Below the pieces are notes generated by a model that did not search any database, was not told where the DNA came from, and saw only the letters and a list, made by a program, of their open reading frames with translations. Made by a program: the position numbers and the translations under genes. Positions 28,676-37,937 of a stretch of DNA of 64,000 nucleotides are shown here, piece after piece. The stretch covers positions 2,356,001 to 2,420,000 of the forward strand of contig NZ_CP083582.1 in NCBI RefSeq assembly GCF_020091585.1. The letters run 5' to 3'. The DNA is from Kovacikia minuta CCNUW1 (GTDB taxonomy: Bacteria; Cyanobacteriota; Cyanobacteriia; Leptolyngbyales; Leptolyngbyaceae). Numbering within the stretch: position 1 is the first letter of the stretch; every line of letters starts with the position of its first letter.

Positions 28676-28970
28676 AGGTAAGATATATAAAAAACGTCAG
28701 GTTTTCAATCAGCATCCTACTAAGAAATCTGGAACCAGAGCAATCGACATTATTCTGAGCGTGCTAAAGAAGGATGTAAAGGAATAAGGATAAAGTAAAA
28801 CCAGTAACCCGTAAGGGCATGGCATTCGATCGAAACAATTGGCAGCCGACAAGCATCTCGACCAAATGCTAAACGCGGATGATTGAAATTGTGATATCCA
28901 TTTAATTGGCGTCTCAGCGATTGAGAATTCTCAAAACCCTGAGTCAGCCCTGGCATACATCGCGATCAAT

Positions 28971-29003
28971 AAACCTCCAATTTCTTAAAGAAGTTGGAGG
29001 TTT
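28971..29003. repeat. Palindrome, TTTCTTAAAGAAG-loop hairpin
   Basis: AAACCTCCAA and TTGGAGGTTT are perfect 10-bp arms around TTTCTTAAAGAAG. The loop core matches the hairpin at 7650; stems differ. Part of the dispersed class. Confidence 0.6.
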
Positions 29004-29122
29004 ATAGTAGGAGAATTTTTATTGGCTTTTTGTTGACCGCGCTTACTTAAAGCCGTAGGAGAATGATAAAAGCACCCTTCAATATTTTTTTTGTTTTATC
29101 AAGCGATCGAGTTTTGAATTAA

Positions 29123-29176
29123 TAAAGCATCCAGCTAAAGCCCATTCAAATGAATAACAAATCGCTGGATGCTTTA
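29123..29176 (-). terminator. Hairpin downstream of csbD
   Basis: The arms TAAAGCATCCAGC and GCTGGATGCTTTA pair perfectly with a 28-base loop. On the minus strand the stem is followed by a T/A-rich run, so it may end csbD transcription. The long loop makes this uncertain. Confidence 0.45.
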
Positions 29177-29239
29177 CATTTACTTAGAAATCATGCATGT
29201 CTGAATCCTTTCCCAAGGGAAACGAATGCGTAGGGGAAT

Positions 29240-29428
29240 CTAAGCTTTGTCAACACCATCCTTGATGTTATCTTTGACATCTTCTTTTGCATGGCGAGCA
29301 GATGCTTCTGCCTGTTTCATCTTGCCTTCGGCTTGATCTTCAGGATCACCCGTTGCTTTACCGACGGCATCTTGAACCTTGCCTTCCACATTTTTTGCAG
29401 TTGCCTTAGCTCTTTCTTCTAAACTCAT
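29240..29428 (-). CDS. CsbD family stress protein
   Basis: A 62-residue, very hydrophilic protein with the CsbD pattern: ATAKNVEGKVQDAVGKATGD then DQAEGKMKQAEASARHAKED. GGAG stands seven bases before the ATG. CsbD-like proteins are small, highly charged and often induced by general stress (SigB regulon in Bacillus); their molecular action is unknown. Monocistronic, with a hairpin about 65 bases downstream. Confidence 0.9.
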   Translation of the reverse strand: MSLEERAKATAKNVEGKVQDAVGKATGDPEDQAEGKMKQAEASARHAKEDVKDNIKDGVDKA

Positions 29429-29673
29429 TGTTTTGCTCCGTTTCTACAGAACGATTTAATTAGGTTGAAATAATTAATTTTCAACTCTTACCTAAGCATA
29501 AAAAGTTATTTCAATTCAGCCATCCTTCAGAAGTGATACATGATACAGTTTTCCTCAGTCTTTTCTCTACTAAAAGGTGGAGGAAATTCAAGCACATTTC
29601 CCTCTAAATAAAAATGCTAATTCAATCTGGAATCGCAGTTGATGGCGAATCGACAATAGAAAAGAATCGGTAA

Positions 29674-29906
29674 TATAGCGATCCTAAATGGTTGGTGAGC
29701 CAGGATTCCATTGGAATCCTGGCTCACAAAGCCTCTCAATCTCACACCAAATTAAATTGAGAATCGGGCAGATGCCTGGAGGGGTGGGTTAGTCCGTACC
29801 GATTCATCTCAACCAACCATCTCAACAAAACCCGCCCCTACGATTGTTCGCATTTGCCCAGAAGTTCATTTAAATCGGTATCACAACTGATTTAGGACTG
29901 CTATAG
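29674..29906 (+). repeat. MITE-like family 2, copy 1, interrupted
   Basis: Left end TATAGCGATCC, right end GGACTGCTATA. A perfect 16-bp inverted repeat (GTGAGCCAGGATTCCA / TGGAATCCTGGCTCAC) sits at 29695-29727. The normal junction CTCTCC..TCTCACAACTGATTTAGG seen in other copies is broken between 29752 and 29880 by a family 3 element. Other copies: 29914-30004, 37738-37832 and 39611-39705. Confidence 0.7.
29752..29880 (+). repeat. MITE-like family 3, nested copy
   Basis: Runs from about ACCAAATTAAATTG to TTTAAATCGGTAT, with near-inverted ends (ATACC-ATTTAAAT type) and an internal GGGGTGGGTT ... AACCCGCCCCTAC inverted pair. It lies within the family 2 copy, flanked by CAC on both sides, which could be a short target duplication. 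Other copies: 51723-51856 and, split by IS110, 45098-46500. Confidence 0.6.
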
Positions 29907-29913
29907 AAAAGTG

Positions 29914-30004
29914 AATATAGCGCTCCTACCTGAATTGTGAAGAAGGTTTTCTATGAAAACCTTCTTCAAGCCCCCCAGTTCACAAATGAGTCAGGACTGC
30001 TACA
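29914..30004 (+). repeat. MITE-like family 2, copy 2
   Basis: Begins AATATAGCGCTCC and ends AGGACTGCTACAG. Central perfect inverted repeat GAAGAAGGTTTTC / GAAAACCTTCTTC (29939-29967). The ends match other copies while the stem sequence has diverged, with both arms changed together. Confidence 0.6.
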
Positions 30005-30093
30005 GATTCATTGCAATGCGTGTTTGGAGGGCTTGGTTAACAGAAGGGGTAAAAGCAGGCTGATTCCCTCCCTTGCCATTTGTCCTCTATACC

Positions 30094-30120
30094 AAAAGAG
30101 CCGTCCCACTGGAACGGCTC
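30094..30120 (-). terminator. folE: Rho-independent terminator of folE
   Basis: On the minus strand, GAGCCGTTCC, a short loop, GGACGGCTC and then TTTT. The 10-bp stem has one mismatch. It lies about 30 bases past the folE stop codon. Confidence 0.7.
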
Positions 30121-30151
30121 TACAAACGGGGCTAGCAGAATTAGAAAACGG

Positions 30152-30856
30152 TTACCAGAATGCAGGTTGGTGGCGAATCAGATTAAGAAATTCCTCGCGG
30201 GTCTTTTGCTCTTCCTGAAACACGCCCACCATCGCGCTGGTAACTGTCCAGGAACCAGGTTTCTGAACGCCCCGCATGACCATGCACATGTGGGTCGCTT
30301 CCATTACAACGGCAACGCCCTGGGGTTCTAGAATTTCCTGAATCGCTTCGGCAATTTGACGGGTAAGGCGTTCTTGCACCTGAAGCCGTCGAGAGTACAT
30401 TTCCACAATTCTTGCCAGCTTACTTAACCCGACCACTTTCTGGTTGGGAATGTAGCCCACATGAACTTTACCCATAAACGGAAGCATGTGATGTTCACAC
30501 AGACTGAAAGAGTTGATGTCGCGTACCAACACCATTTCATTGTGACCTTCATCAAAAATGGCACCGTTAACTAACTCTTCCAGGGATTGATGGTAACCAC
30601 TTGTCAGGAATCGCATTGCTTCTGCAACTCGCTTGGGGGTTTTGAGTAAGCCTTCACGCTCTGGATCTTCTCCAACTCCTACTAGAAGCGTCCTCACCGC
30701 ATCCATCATTTCGTCTTCAATCTCTTCGGGAGGGCTTTGTAGTTTTGGTTCTTGTTGCCCATTAAGGGTATTGCGATCGGGACGGGTGCTGAGAGTCGTA
30801 GAGGATTTAATGGAGGAGAAGGAGGAACCGTTAGAACCGTTAGAAGCAATAGTCAT
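30152..30856 (-). CDS. folE: GTP cyclohydrolase I
   Basis: A 234-residue enzyme converting GTP to 7,8-dihydroneopterin triphosphate, the first step to folate and pterins. The first 45 residues are a Ser/Asn-rich extension. The core has [20 protein letters not shown], zinc ligands in [10 protein letters not shown] and THMCMVMRG, and [20 protein letters not shown]. Length and motifs are those of the type IA enzyme. It ends the ado-aar-accA-SDR-folE series on the minus strand, 83 bases after the SDR gene. A terminator follows. Confidence 0.96.
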   Translation of the reverse strand: MTIASNGSNGSSFSSIKSSTTLSTRPDRNTLNGQQEPKLQSPPEEIEDEMMDAVRTLLVGVGEDPEREGLLKTPKRVAEAMRFLTSGYHQSLEELVNGAIFDEGHNEMVLVRDINSFSLCEHHMLPFMGKVHVGYIPNQKVVGLSKLARIVEMYSRRLQVQERLTRQIAEAIQEILEPQGVAVVMEATHMCMVMRGVQKPGSWTVTSAMVGVFQEEQKTREEFLNLIRHQPAFW

Positions 30857-30938
30857 GGTAAGTCTGAGGTAGATAGGTGTGCGTGTAGATTGAACTCAAT
30901 GAAACTGAAGGTTGAGCTGGTAGAAACACGAGAAAAAC

Positions 30939-31661
30939 TTAGAAAGTGCCTGCATTTGGCATCAAAATGAGTTCTTCGATCACGGCTTGGTCTGGTAAAA
31001 GAGCCGTGTGTAGAATCGTCTGGGCGACGATTTCAGGAGTCAGCATACGAGAGCGATCAAAATCGGCGTGGACGGTTTTGGTATCCCAAAGGGAGGTATT
31101 CACAGAACCAGGAGAAACTATTACAACCCGGATTCCGTGACTCCGTTCTTCGATCGCCAGGGTTTTAGAAAGGGCAATTAGACCAAACTTGCTGACAGAA
31201 TAAGCGCCCCACTCAGGGAAAACCTGATGTCCGGCAATGGACGCCACGTTTATAATGGTTCCCTGCTGGCGCTGGCGCATCACGGGTAGAACTCCCTGAA
31301 TACATTGGAAGATGCTGGTCAGGTTAAGGTCTATCACCTGTTGCCAATCCTGAAGGGGCATATCTGCCAGCAAACCTGTGTACCCCATTCCAGCGCAATT
31401 AACCAGAATACTGATTCCAAAATTGGTGGCGATCGCCTCAATTTTTTCTCGTACCTGATCCACCTGGAACAAATCCAAAGGAAAGATTTCTGCCTTGACC
31501 CCAAATCGAGCTGCTTCGTCTGCAACCGCTTTTAGCTTTGGTTGAGTTCGACCCACCAACGCGAGATGGATTCCCGCCTGGGCAAAAGCAACCGCGGTTG
31601 CTCTGCCAATTCCACTCCCTGCTCCTGTAACGAGAGCATATCGTTCTACATCAAAAGTCAT
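30939..31661 (-). CDS. Short-chain dehydrogenase/reductase (SDR)
   Basis: A classical SDR of 240 residues from ATG 31661; an upstream GTG (31691) would add ten residues that do not match the family start. Motifs: cofactor loop TGAGSGIGRA, NCAGMGY, NVASIAG and catalytic YSVSKFG. The substrate is unknown. Cyanobacterial genomes commonly keep this SDR between accA and folE in the alkane cluster. Roles in fatty-acid/aldehyde chemistry or in pterin reduction (with folE) are both possible; neither is proven. Confidence 0.92.
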   Translation of the reverse strand: MTFDVERYALVTGAGSGIGRATAVAFAQAGIHLALVGRTQPKLKAVADEAARFGVKAEIFPLDLFQVDQVREKIEAIATNFGISILVNCAGMGYTGLLADMPLQDWQQVIDLNLTSIFQCIQGVLPVMRQRQQGTIINVASIAGHQVFPEWGAYSVSKFGLIALSKTLAIEERSHGIRVVIVSPGSVNTSLWDTKTVHADFDRSRMLTPEIVAQTILHTALLPDQAVIEELILMPNAGTF

Positions 31662-31966
31662 GAAACAGCCTGGTGTCCTAGCGACTTGCACAAAATTACG
31701 ATCGCTATTGCTTAAGCAAGCCTAGCGAATGAATCTGAGATAGAAATAAGTATGAGCGGAATGAGGGTAGAAACAGTATCTTAAAAAAACTCAATTTTCG
31801 GAGTATTGCCGGTATCAATTGCCTTGAATTGAACAGTTTCAGCAGAATGCAACATCACTCACGAATGAACATCGGTGGAAAGGTAATACCTGGAACCGGC
31901 GGTTCTGTTACAAACCGAACGAATATGAACATTTGTTACATTTTGATTATATCATTCAGGATCGGT
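31662..31966. other. Spacer between accA and SDR
   Basis: About 305 bases on the alkane-cluster strand with no coding frame supported. It is A/T-rich with no repeat match. It presumably separates the transcripts of accA and SDR-folE. Confidence 0.45.
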
Positions 31967-32947
31967 CTATGCAGAAATTTCGCTGAAAATGCCGATCGCT
32001 CGAAACTTCTGGTATCTCAATTCCCGTCGTTGTTGACCGGTCATCTGACTCAATTCATCTAAATGTTTGAGCAAAGCTTCCTTCAAAATTTCAGTCGTCT
32101 TCAGCGGGTCTGCGTGTGCCCCTCCAACGGGTTCGGGCAAAATATCGTCCACAATGCCCAACTGTTGTAAATCTGAAGCCGTAATTTTGAGCGCTTCCGC
32201 CGCCTGACTTGCCTTTGCCGCATCTCGCCACAAAATTGCAGCGCAGGCTTCTGGCGAGGCGACATAATAAACCGAGTGCTCAAACATTAGCAGGCGATCG
32301 CCAACACCAATCCCCAATGCACCACCAGACCCGCCTTCTCCAATCACAACACAAATAATGGGCACATTAAGGCGAAACATTTCGCGCAGATTAAAAGCAA
32401 TGGCTTCTCCCTGCCCTAACCGTTCGGCGTCTAGCCCTGCCCAGGCACCAGGGGTATTAATCAGGGTGATGATCGGCATTCCAAAGCGATCGGCATGATC
32501 CATCAAGCGCATCGCTTTGCGATACCCTCCCGGACTCGCCTGCCCAAAATTGCGAGCGACATTATCTTTCGTATCCCGCCCTTTCTGGTGCCCTAGCATG
32601 ACAATAGGTCGCCCATTTAAGCGAGCAACTCCACCGACTAAAGCTGGATCATCGAAACCCCCGCGATCGCCATGCAACTCCATCCACTCATCGCTGATAG
32701 CTTGAATAAAGTCCAACGTGCTGGGACGGCGAGGATGACGGGCAACCTGTAGTCGTTGGGAGGGGGACAATCCACTGAAAATTTCCTGACGCAGTTGCAA
32801 CGCCCGCGATTCAAGTTGGCGAATTTCATCCGTCACATCAACATCATTTTCTTCTGCCAGCTCACGAATTTGGATAATCCGTTCCTCCAACTCTGCCAAG
32901 GGTTTTTCAAATTCGAGAAGAAGGGGTTTGCGTTCAGCCGATGCCAT
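31967..32947 (-). CDS. accA: Acetyl-CoA carboxylase carboxyltransferase alpha subunit
   Basis: A 326-residue subunit of acetyl-CoA carboxylase, which makes malonyl-CoA for fatty-acid synthesis together with AccB, AccC and AccD. Family marks: [14 protein letters not shown] at the start, [50 protein letters not shown] and [15 protein letters not shown]. Full length. It is followed on the same strand by SDR and preceded by aar after 274 bases, the usual cyanobacterial order, which couples precursor supply to alkane synthesis. Confidence 0.97.
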   Translation of the reverse strand: MASAERKPLLLEFEKPLAELEERIIQIRELAEENDVDVTDEIRQLESRALQLRQEIFSGLSPSQRLQVARHPRRPSTLDFIQAISDEWMELHGDRGGFDDPALVGGVARLNGRPIVMLGHQKGRDTKDNVARNFGQASPGGYRKAMRLMDHADRFGMPIITLINTPGAWAGLDAERLGQGEAIAFNLREMFRLNVPIICVVIGEGGSGGALGIGVGDRLLMFEHSVYYVASPEACAAILWRDAAKASQAAEALKITASDLQQLGIVDDILPEPVGGAHADPLKTTEILKEALLKHLDELSQMTGQQRRELRYQKFRAIGIFSEISA

Positions 32948-32951
32948 AGGA

Positions 32952-32983
32952 GTGGGGAGTGGGGAGTGGGGAATGGGGAGTGG
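32952..32983. repeat. AGTGGGG heptamer repeat
   Basis: Four units of AGTGGGG with one variant (AATGGGG) immediately upstream of the accA start codon. The same heptamer occurs inside trpD at 28385-28415. Confidence 0.75.
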
Positions 32984-33221
32984 GAAAAAGATCCCTAATG
33001 TCCCAATGTCATTCTAAGCACTTATGTGAACACCTGTTGAAGGATCTTCTTAGAACCCAACAAAACACTTAGGTCATTTCCAGAAATGAACCTACCCAAA
33101 GGTTTGCAATCCTCAGTAGCCGCGAAAGGTATTCGCCCCTTGTATCTTGCAGTGGTAGGTAATTTTTTCTTAAAAATCTCCTAATTCTCCTCTTACCGAT
33201 GTCCCCACGCCCCACTCTCTT

Positions 33222-34241
33222 CTATATCAACAGTGGTCGGAATCCATGTTTCACAGACACGGCACCGATTTGTTCCATTTTCTCCACGGTGATTCGGTTC
33301 CGTCCCCAGGAAAAATTGGTATGCCACTTTTCAAACTCCAGCAACATTGACTCTGCAAAACAAGCAAAAAGTTGCCGAGCCGGAACATCCATGTTCACGA
33401 TCTGCATAATTTTCCAGTCGATATCCAGGGAATGTTCCACAATTCCTCCATTCAGAACGTGAACACCACGACGCTGAATCCTGCTTGATAGGTTTTTAGG
33501 GTAGCCGCCATCAATCAACAAGCAGCAAGGTTTGAGAACCGTAGGGTCGATCTCCACCCCCTTGGGCATACTGGCTACCCAAACAATGATGTCTGCCAGG
33601 GGCAAAGCATCGGTTAGATCCATGATTTTGCCACGTCCGAGTTCATCTTGCAGGGCTTGTAGCCGCTCTTGATTGCGGGCAATCAGCAGTAGATCAGCAA
33701 CATCGGTGTGGGTATTGAGCCAGCGGCAGATGGCGCTGCCAATATCTCCTGTTGCCCCACAGACTGCAACCGTGGCGCTGGAAAGATCAATTCCTAGCTT
33801 GGGAGCGGCCAGTTCTATTTGGCGACAGATGATATAAGCCGTGTGAGTGTTTCCGGTTGTAAAGCGTTTGAAATCCAGGAGAACGTTACGAACCTGTTTA
33901 ATCTGTTCCAGGTTGAAATTCTCAAAGATGATGGAGGAAAACCCTCCCAGCGCAGTGATATCGATGCCATGCTTTTGAGCATGAGCCATCGCATTAATCA
34001 CTTTTCGGGTAGCTGCTTTAATCCGGCGGGCAGCTAACATTTCTGGCAGAAAGCAGGATTCAACATACTTGCCTTCAATGGTCTGACCCGTAATACTGGT
34101 AACTCTAATCGTGTCAACAATTTGGGGTGGGGCACTGCACCAAAAATCTATTCCTTGGTCGGCGTATTCTGGGTAGCCCAACTCTTTAGCGACTGCCTGG
34201 GCATGTTCCAGGCTGGTAAGATGACCAATTAAACCGAACAT
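33222..34241 (-). CDS. aar: Long-chain acyl-[acyl-carrier-protein] reductase (AAR)
   Basis: A 339-residue NADPH-dependent enzyme that reduces fatty acyl-ACP to the aldehyde, the first alkane-pathway step. It begins [20 protein letters not shown] and has the Rossmann motif [17 protein letters not shown] near residues 158-174, [24 protein letters not shown] and [16 protein letters not shown], all typical. Length fits the family. It is associated with membranes in other species but has no clear membrane span. ado lies 179 bases upstream on the same strand. Confidence 0.97.
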   Translation of the reverse strand: MFGLIGHLTSLEHAQAVAKELGYPEYADQGIDFWCSAPPQIVDTIRVTSITGQTIEGKYVESCFLPEMLAARRIKAATRKVINAMAHAQKHGIDITALGGFSSIIFENFNLEQIKQVRNVLLDFKRFTTGNTHTAYIICRQIELAAPKLGIDLSSATVAVCGATGDIGSAICRWLNTHTDVADLLLIARNQERLQALQDELGRGKIMDLTDALPLADIIVWVASMPKGVEIDPTVLKPCCLLIDGGYPKNLSSRIQRRGVHVLNGGIVEHSLDIDWKIMQIVNMDVPARQLFACFAESMLLEFEKWHTNFSWGRNRITVEKMEQIGAVSVKHGFRPLLI

Positions 34242-34420
34242 GGACGACTCTGCGAAACTTTAGAAATTCTATTTTGATAAGAAGCTGTAAGGATAAGCGA
34301 ACCTGAAATGGTTCTACAAGATAGTACCTGAGTTTCCCTAATCTACACCGACTCAAGCGATCGATTGGTAGCCTAGAACGCCGATATAGCAAGTGGTAGG
34401 TGATAGGTGTCAGGTTTGGT

Positions 34421-35116
34421 TTAAGCGGCTGCTAGCCCCATCGCCGATAGGCGCATGACATCGCGACTGCTAAACCCAATATTGCTGAGAGCTTCTCCGT
34501 ACTGAATCATGAAATCTTCGACCAGGGCTTCTTTCTCCATGCCTAAAACACGAGCATCAGCCTCGACCTGGTTAAGCATTTTCCAGACGATGGGAAGGTT
34601 CTGGCGATTTGCAGCTTCTAGCTCCTGTTTGGATGCTTCAAAGTTTGCCTTCAGCCATTCCTCACCAAAATTGAGGTGGGAGTATTCGTCTTTGACCACC
34701 CCTTCCGTAATTTTGCGAGCAAAATCGTCGGCAACAGGAATATAGATGTTATAAGCAGCGATCGCAAAACATTCGATAATCAGTGATTGAATCAGCAGGC
34801 AGGTAACCACTCGATTTTCAGCCGCTGCCACCTGGAAATTTTCGTGTAGTTGAGAGAAAAAAAGGCGGGCAAATTCCATATCAGGAGTGACTTTGAGATT
34901 ACGCCCACAGGCTTCAAAGCCTTTTTTGTGGCGGTGCTCCATCTTTGCCAACCCCAACAATTGGTCTTTGTTATCAGGGAGCAGTTCTCCCAGCTTGATA
35001 TAATTTTCGTTTGCTTCTTGTTCGCCCTCAATCACGATCGCGTTGATCCGACTATAAGCCTCTTTGTAAACTTCGCTGTAGAAATCAATTTCTAGACTAG
35101 CCTCAAGTTGCGGCAT
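34421..35116 (-). CDS. ado: Aldehyde-deformylating oxygenase
   Basis: A 231-residue ferritin-like di-iron enzyme that turns fatty aldehydes into alkanes (n-1) and formate. Iron ligands are visible in [28 protein letters not shown] and [13 protein letters not shown] (ExxH pattern). The length is that of characterised cyanobacterial ADOs. The start is preceded by GAGGAG. It sits directly upstream of aar. A 12-bp tandem repeat at 35202-35225 in the divergent region upstream could be part of its control. Confidence 0.97.
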   Translation of the reverse strand: MPQLEASLEIDFYSEVYKEAYSRINAIVIEGEQEANENYIKLGELLPDNKDQLLGLAKMEHRHKKGFEACGRNLKVTPDMEFARLFFSQLHENFQVAAAENRVVTCLLIQSLIIECFAIAAYNIYIPVADDFARKITEGVVKDEYSHLNFGEEWLKANFEASKQELEAANRQNLPIVWKMLNQVEADARVLGMEKEALVEDFMIQYGEALSNIGFSSRDVMRLSAMGLAAA

Positions 35117-35201
35117 AAATTATTATCTCCTCACGGGTAGAGCCGATTCAAAGTCGGCATTTAGGACAAGCGGGTCAAAAACCAAAAGTTAACGTAACAG
35201 G

Positions 35202-35225
35202 CGTCAGACTCATCGTCAGACTCAC
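35202..35225. repeat. 12-bp tandem direct repeat upstream of ado
   Basis: CGTCAGACTCAT followed at once by CGTCAGACTCAC, 11 of 12 identical, in the region between divergent ado and the ABC permease. Could be a binding site for a dimeric regulator; no protein can be named. Confidence 0.5.
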
Positions 35226-35366
35226 ACTTGTATCACTTTAGCTCTTTAAACGATGGAAATCGACCAGTAATCGACCAATAATCATAAGATCAAACCCCAG
35301 GCTGAAGCTATAGCGATCCCCAAAAGAGTCTGATCCAGTCTCCGATTAAATTCCTATCATCTTTAG

Positions 35367-36221
35367 ATGTCTGAAACACAGCCCCCTCCACCTTTGCCAA
35401 ATCAACAGTCGAGGCTAGCGCGATCGCTAAATCTGCTTACCCTACTGCTGCTTATGCTTGGTGCGGGACTGGTTTTATTACCGCTGGGTGTGGTTTTAGC
35501 TACTTCTTTTTTGCCAGCCAGCATGGCTCCAGGTGTTAACGCCAGCGGCTGGACGTGGCAGAACTATCGCCAGGCTTGGTTGCAGGGCAATTTCCTGCTG
35601 GCTTTCGCCAATTCTACCCTGGTGGCTTTGAGTGTTACGGGCTTACAAATAATCTTGTCGGCGCTGGCAGGGTACGCTTTAGCACGGCTAAGGTTTCGCG
35701 GTAGACAGACTGTTTTGCTCATTATCCTGGCTACCCTGGTGATTCCGTTTCAGATGCTGGTCATCCCAATTTTTCTGGTTTTGAAGTGGGGGCACCTGAT
35801 CAATACCTACGGGGCGCTGATTTTGCCAACTGCGGTAAATGGCTTCGGAATTTACCTCATGACCCAGTATTTTCAAACCATTCCCGTAGAACTGGAGGAA
35901 GCCGCCGCCCTGGATGGAGCCGATCGACTCCAAATCCTTTGGAGAGTAATGCTGCCTCTGGCACGTCCAGCACTGGTAACCCTTTTTCTCTTCACCTTTA
36001 TCGGCGAGTGGAATGACCTGTTTAAACCCCTCGTATTTACAACCCGGCCGGAACTGAGGACTGTGCAATTGGCTCTGGCAGAATTTCAGGAGCAATTTAC
36101 AAACAGTTGGTCTCTATTGATGGCAGCCGTAGTAATTGCAACCATCCCAGTAGTGGTGTTGTTCTTGCTTGGTCAACGCCAATTTATTCGGGGAATTGCA
36201 GCAACGGGGATTAAGAGTTAG
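35367..36221 (+). CDS. Carbohydrate ABC transporter permease (MalG type)
   Basis: A 284-residue inner-membrane permease with six predicted spans. The EAA loop is clear (PVELEEAAALDGADRLQILWRVMLPLARPAL), and the rest fits the MalG/UgpE branch (LPLGVVLATSFLPA, GEWNDLFKPLVF). It would move a sugar or polyol with a second permease, a binding protein and an ATPase. None of those is next to it, so the system is split across the genome. The substrate cannot be inferred from the permease alone. Confidence 0.93.
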   Translation: MSETQPPPPLPNQQSRLARSLNLLTLLLLMLGAGLVLLPLGVVLATSFLPASMAPGVNASGWTWQNYRQAWLQGNFLLAFANSTLVALSVTGLQIILSALAGYALARLRFRGRQTVLLIILATLVIPFQMLVIPIFLVLKWGHLINTYGALILPTAVNGFGIYLMTQYFQTIPVELEEAAALDGADRLQILWRVMLPLARPALVTLFLFTFIGEWNDLFKPLVFTTRPELRTVQLALAEFQEQFTNSWSLLMAAVVIATIPVVVLFLLGQRQFIRGIAATGIKS

Positions 36222-36469
36222 GGGAGAGGGTTGGGAGAAGAGTTTTGGCTCGCCCTGCGAAGGAATGGATTGGCTCCTGACCTATTCCTTCTTACTGATA
36301 GTGGAACCAATTTTTTGATACCTCAGTCAAACAGAGCAGGAGTCAATAAACTGGATCAAATTTTTACCTCATGTCCAGAAGCAAATTGATAACAGGTCAG
36401 GGCTGAAGTTACCCTGTTGAACCTTGTGGCTAACGTGAGTCCAATCTTTATCAACCATTGAGGATCTTG

Positions 36470-36691
36470 ATGGTTTTACCTATGGATACAACTGCTCATC
36501 AAGTTGCAAGTTCAACGGAAAGTTCCACAATAAAAGTGGAAATTCCAATGGAATCATCTCCTTCTGTTAATCCTTTCGATCCTACGTGGGTCAAGACGTG
36601 GGAGCAAACAGGTCCGATCGCCTACCTTGTGCTACTTTGCCTATTTGTTTGGCTGCTAACTCGATTGGTGCAAACAGTCAAAGGCAAATAA
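36470..36691 (+). CDS. Small membrane protein, 73 aa
   Basis: ATG 36470 has GAGG seven bases upstream and is preferred to an in-frame TTG at 36458. The product has a polar Ser/Thr-rich first half and one span near the end (TGPIAYLVLLCLFVWLLTRL) followed by QTVKGK. No family recognised. A real small gene is likely from ribosome-binding site and membrane topology; its role is unknown. Confidence 0.55.
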   Translation: MVLPMDTTAHQVASSTESSTIKVEIPMESSPSVNPFDPTWVKTWEQTGPIAYLVLLCLFVWLLTRLVQTVKGK

Positions 36692-36747
36692 TTTAACCTG
36701 AGTGTCCAGAGATCGTCACGCTGCATCCTGAAAATCGTCGCTTATAA

Positions 36748-37248
36748 CTATTCGCCACCTTCTACCCCTGTTTGCGCGCTCTGCACGGGTGAACCAAAAA
36801 CGTGCTCGACGGCTTGAGGTTGGCTTGCGAATGCGAGATACCCAGCAATAATTTCAGGGGTCAAAAACTCTAGCATGAGCCAATTTTCTACCCAGAACTT
36901 GATCACCTTAAATGGACCTGGGTTGCACAGCTCTACGCGCCAACCTTCACGGGCACCAATCCGCTCAATTCTTTCTTGATTCATTGGTACTGAAATTGCG
37001 GCATGAGTCGCCACAAATTTTGAGAATTCTGTTTTCTGTTTTGAGTTTGGTGATTCAGTTGCCCAATCGGGAATCAACTCAGTTCCTATTGGATACACTT
37101 CGATCGCAGAACCATACTCATCGAAGGGAATCACAATATAACTACCAGGAATTGGAAAAAAATCAAACACTTTGCCTTTCCAAATTTCTGCCAAAACGCT
37201 GGCAACTCGAAGCGGATAATTAACTGCAATTGAAAGATGATGGATCAT
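36748..37248 (-). CDS. VOC/glyoxalase-like hypothetical protein
   Basis: A 166-residue soluble protein. It opens MIHHLSIAVNYPLRVASVLAE, close to the beta-alpha start of VOC-fold proteins, and has a metal-like His at the start and a possible Glu in LMLEFLTPE. The rest of the VOC pattern is incomplete, so the fold is suggested, not established. The neighbour 37279-37545 is a small secreted protein on the same strand, 30 bases upstream. Function unknown. Confidence 0.7.
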   Translation of the reverse strand: MIHHLSIAVNYPLRVASVLAEIWKGKVFDFFPIPGSYIVIPFDEYGSAIEVYPIGTELIPDWATESPNSKQKTEFSKFVATHAAISVPMNQERIERIGAREGWRVELCNPGPFKVIKFWVENWLMLEFLTPEIIAGYLAFASQPQAVEHVFGSPVQSAQTGVEGGE

Positions 37249-37278
37249 GGTGGAAGAGGGGAGTTGAGAACAAATTAC

Positions 37279-37545
37279 TTACTGCGCTGGGATAATTGTT
37301 TGGGTTTGGTATTCCCGAATGATGCGATCGCGTTCTGATAATTTGACGGGTTTAGCTTGAGTTGTGGATTCAGCTTTTGCTCGCTCCACGCTATTCGTTG
37401 AATACTCGACGGAAGGTTGAGGACTAACTTGAACAGGCTGAGGTTGTTGCGGTTGCGATTCACTTTTTGTCTCTGCTTTGGTGTTGGGAGCTGTCAGAGA
37501 AACAAGTAAAAGGGTCAATCCAACAGTAATCATGCGTTCCATCAT
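37279..37545 (-). CDS. Small secreted Gln/Pro/Ser-rich protein
   Basis: From ATG 37545, preceded by AGGAG five bases upstream, MMERMITVGLTLLLVSLTAP ending TKA is a signal peptide. The mature 65 residues are polar (QPQQPQPVQVSPQPSVEY) and end RDRIIREYQTQTIIPAQ. An in-frame TTG at 37575 was rejected as start. No known family. It probably shares a transcript with the VOC-like gene. Confidence 0.6.
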   Translation of the reverse strand: MMERMITVGLTLLLVSLTAPNTKAETKSESQPQQPQPVQVSPQPSVEYSTNSVERAKAESTTQAKPVKLSERDRIIREYQTQTIIPAQ

Positions 37546-37737
37546 TCTTTCTCCTAGAGTCTGTCTATTAATCAAGTGAATGAATTCTTTGCAAGCGCAA
37601 CCTTATCAGCGTTGGAGCAATTGATTCAGAAGAGTGCGCTTGGATTCATGTTTTTTAGATTAAGGAGCAATCGGGAAGAAATGGAGAAGTTCGAGTCATC
37701 CGATCGGGTGAACAGCCTGAAGAGAAAGCGCCTTTGC

Positions 37738-37832
37738 GATAGCGATCCTACATGGATTATGAGAAAGGATTTCATTGGCATCCTTTCTGACAAAGGCTCT
37801 CCATCTCACAACTGATTTAAGACTGCTGTATA
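37738..37832 (+). repeat. MITE-like family 2, copy 3
   Basis: From GATAGCGATCC to AGACTGCTGTATA, with a central near-palindrome GAAAGGATTTCATTGGCATCCTTTC (imperfect) and the shared right block CTCTCCATCTCACAACTGATTTAAG. It lies between two short genes. Confidence 0.65.
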
Positions 37833-37937
37833 TGAAGGCAGCTTTATTTTCCTTCTCGTGAGAATACTGCTGACGACCGATTCTGCTTCTGGTTAGGATT
37901 ACGGTTGGAATACCGAATGATCTGTATCAATTGACCT

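Larger units (their letters stand above)
28676..29239. other. Gene-free stretch between trpD and csbD
   Basis: Holds the palindrome at 28971-29003 and the hairpin at 29123-29176. A short minus-strand frame (28750-28956) has no recognisable protein features and was not called. Confidence 0.5.
29429..30151. other. Repeat-rich intergenic stretch
   Basis: About 720 bases without a gene. It carries the csbD promoter region, two family 2 repeats, one family 3 repeat nested in the first of these, and the folE terminator. A plus-strand frame at 29937-30218 is made of repeat and folE antisense and was not called. Confidence 0.6.

Noticed and set aside
28750-28956. 68-codon minus-strand frame between trpD and csbD
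   Set aside because: No recognisable motif and no ribosome-binding site; composition is not convincing.
29937-30218. 93-codon plus-strand frame
   Set aside because: It is built from a family 2 repeat and the antisense end of folE, with no protein-like features.
37576-37815. 79-codon plus-strand frame
   Set aside because: Overlaps a family 2 repeat and starts in the promoter of an opposite gene; no protein features.
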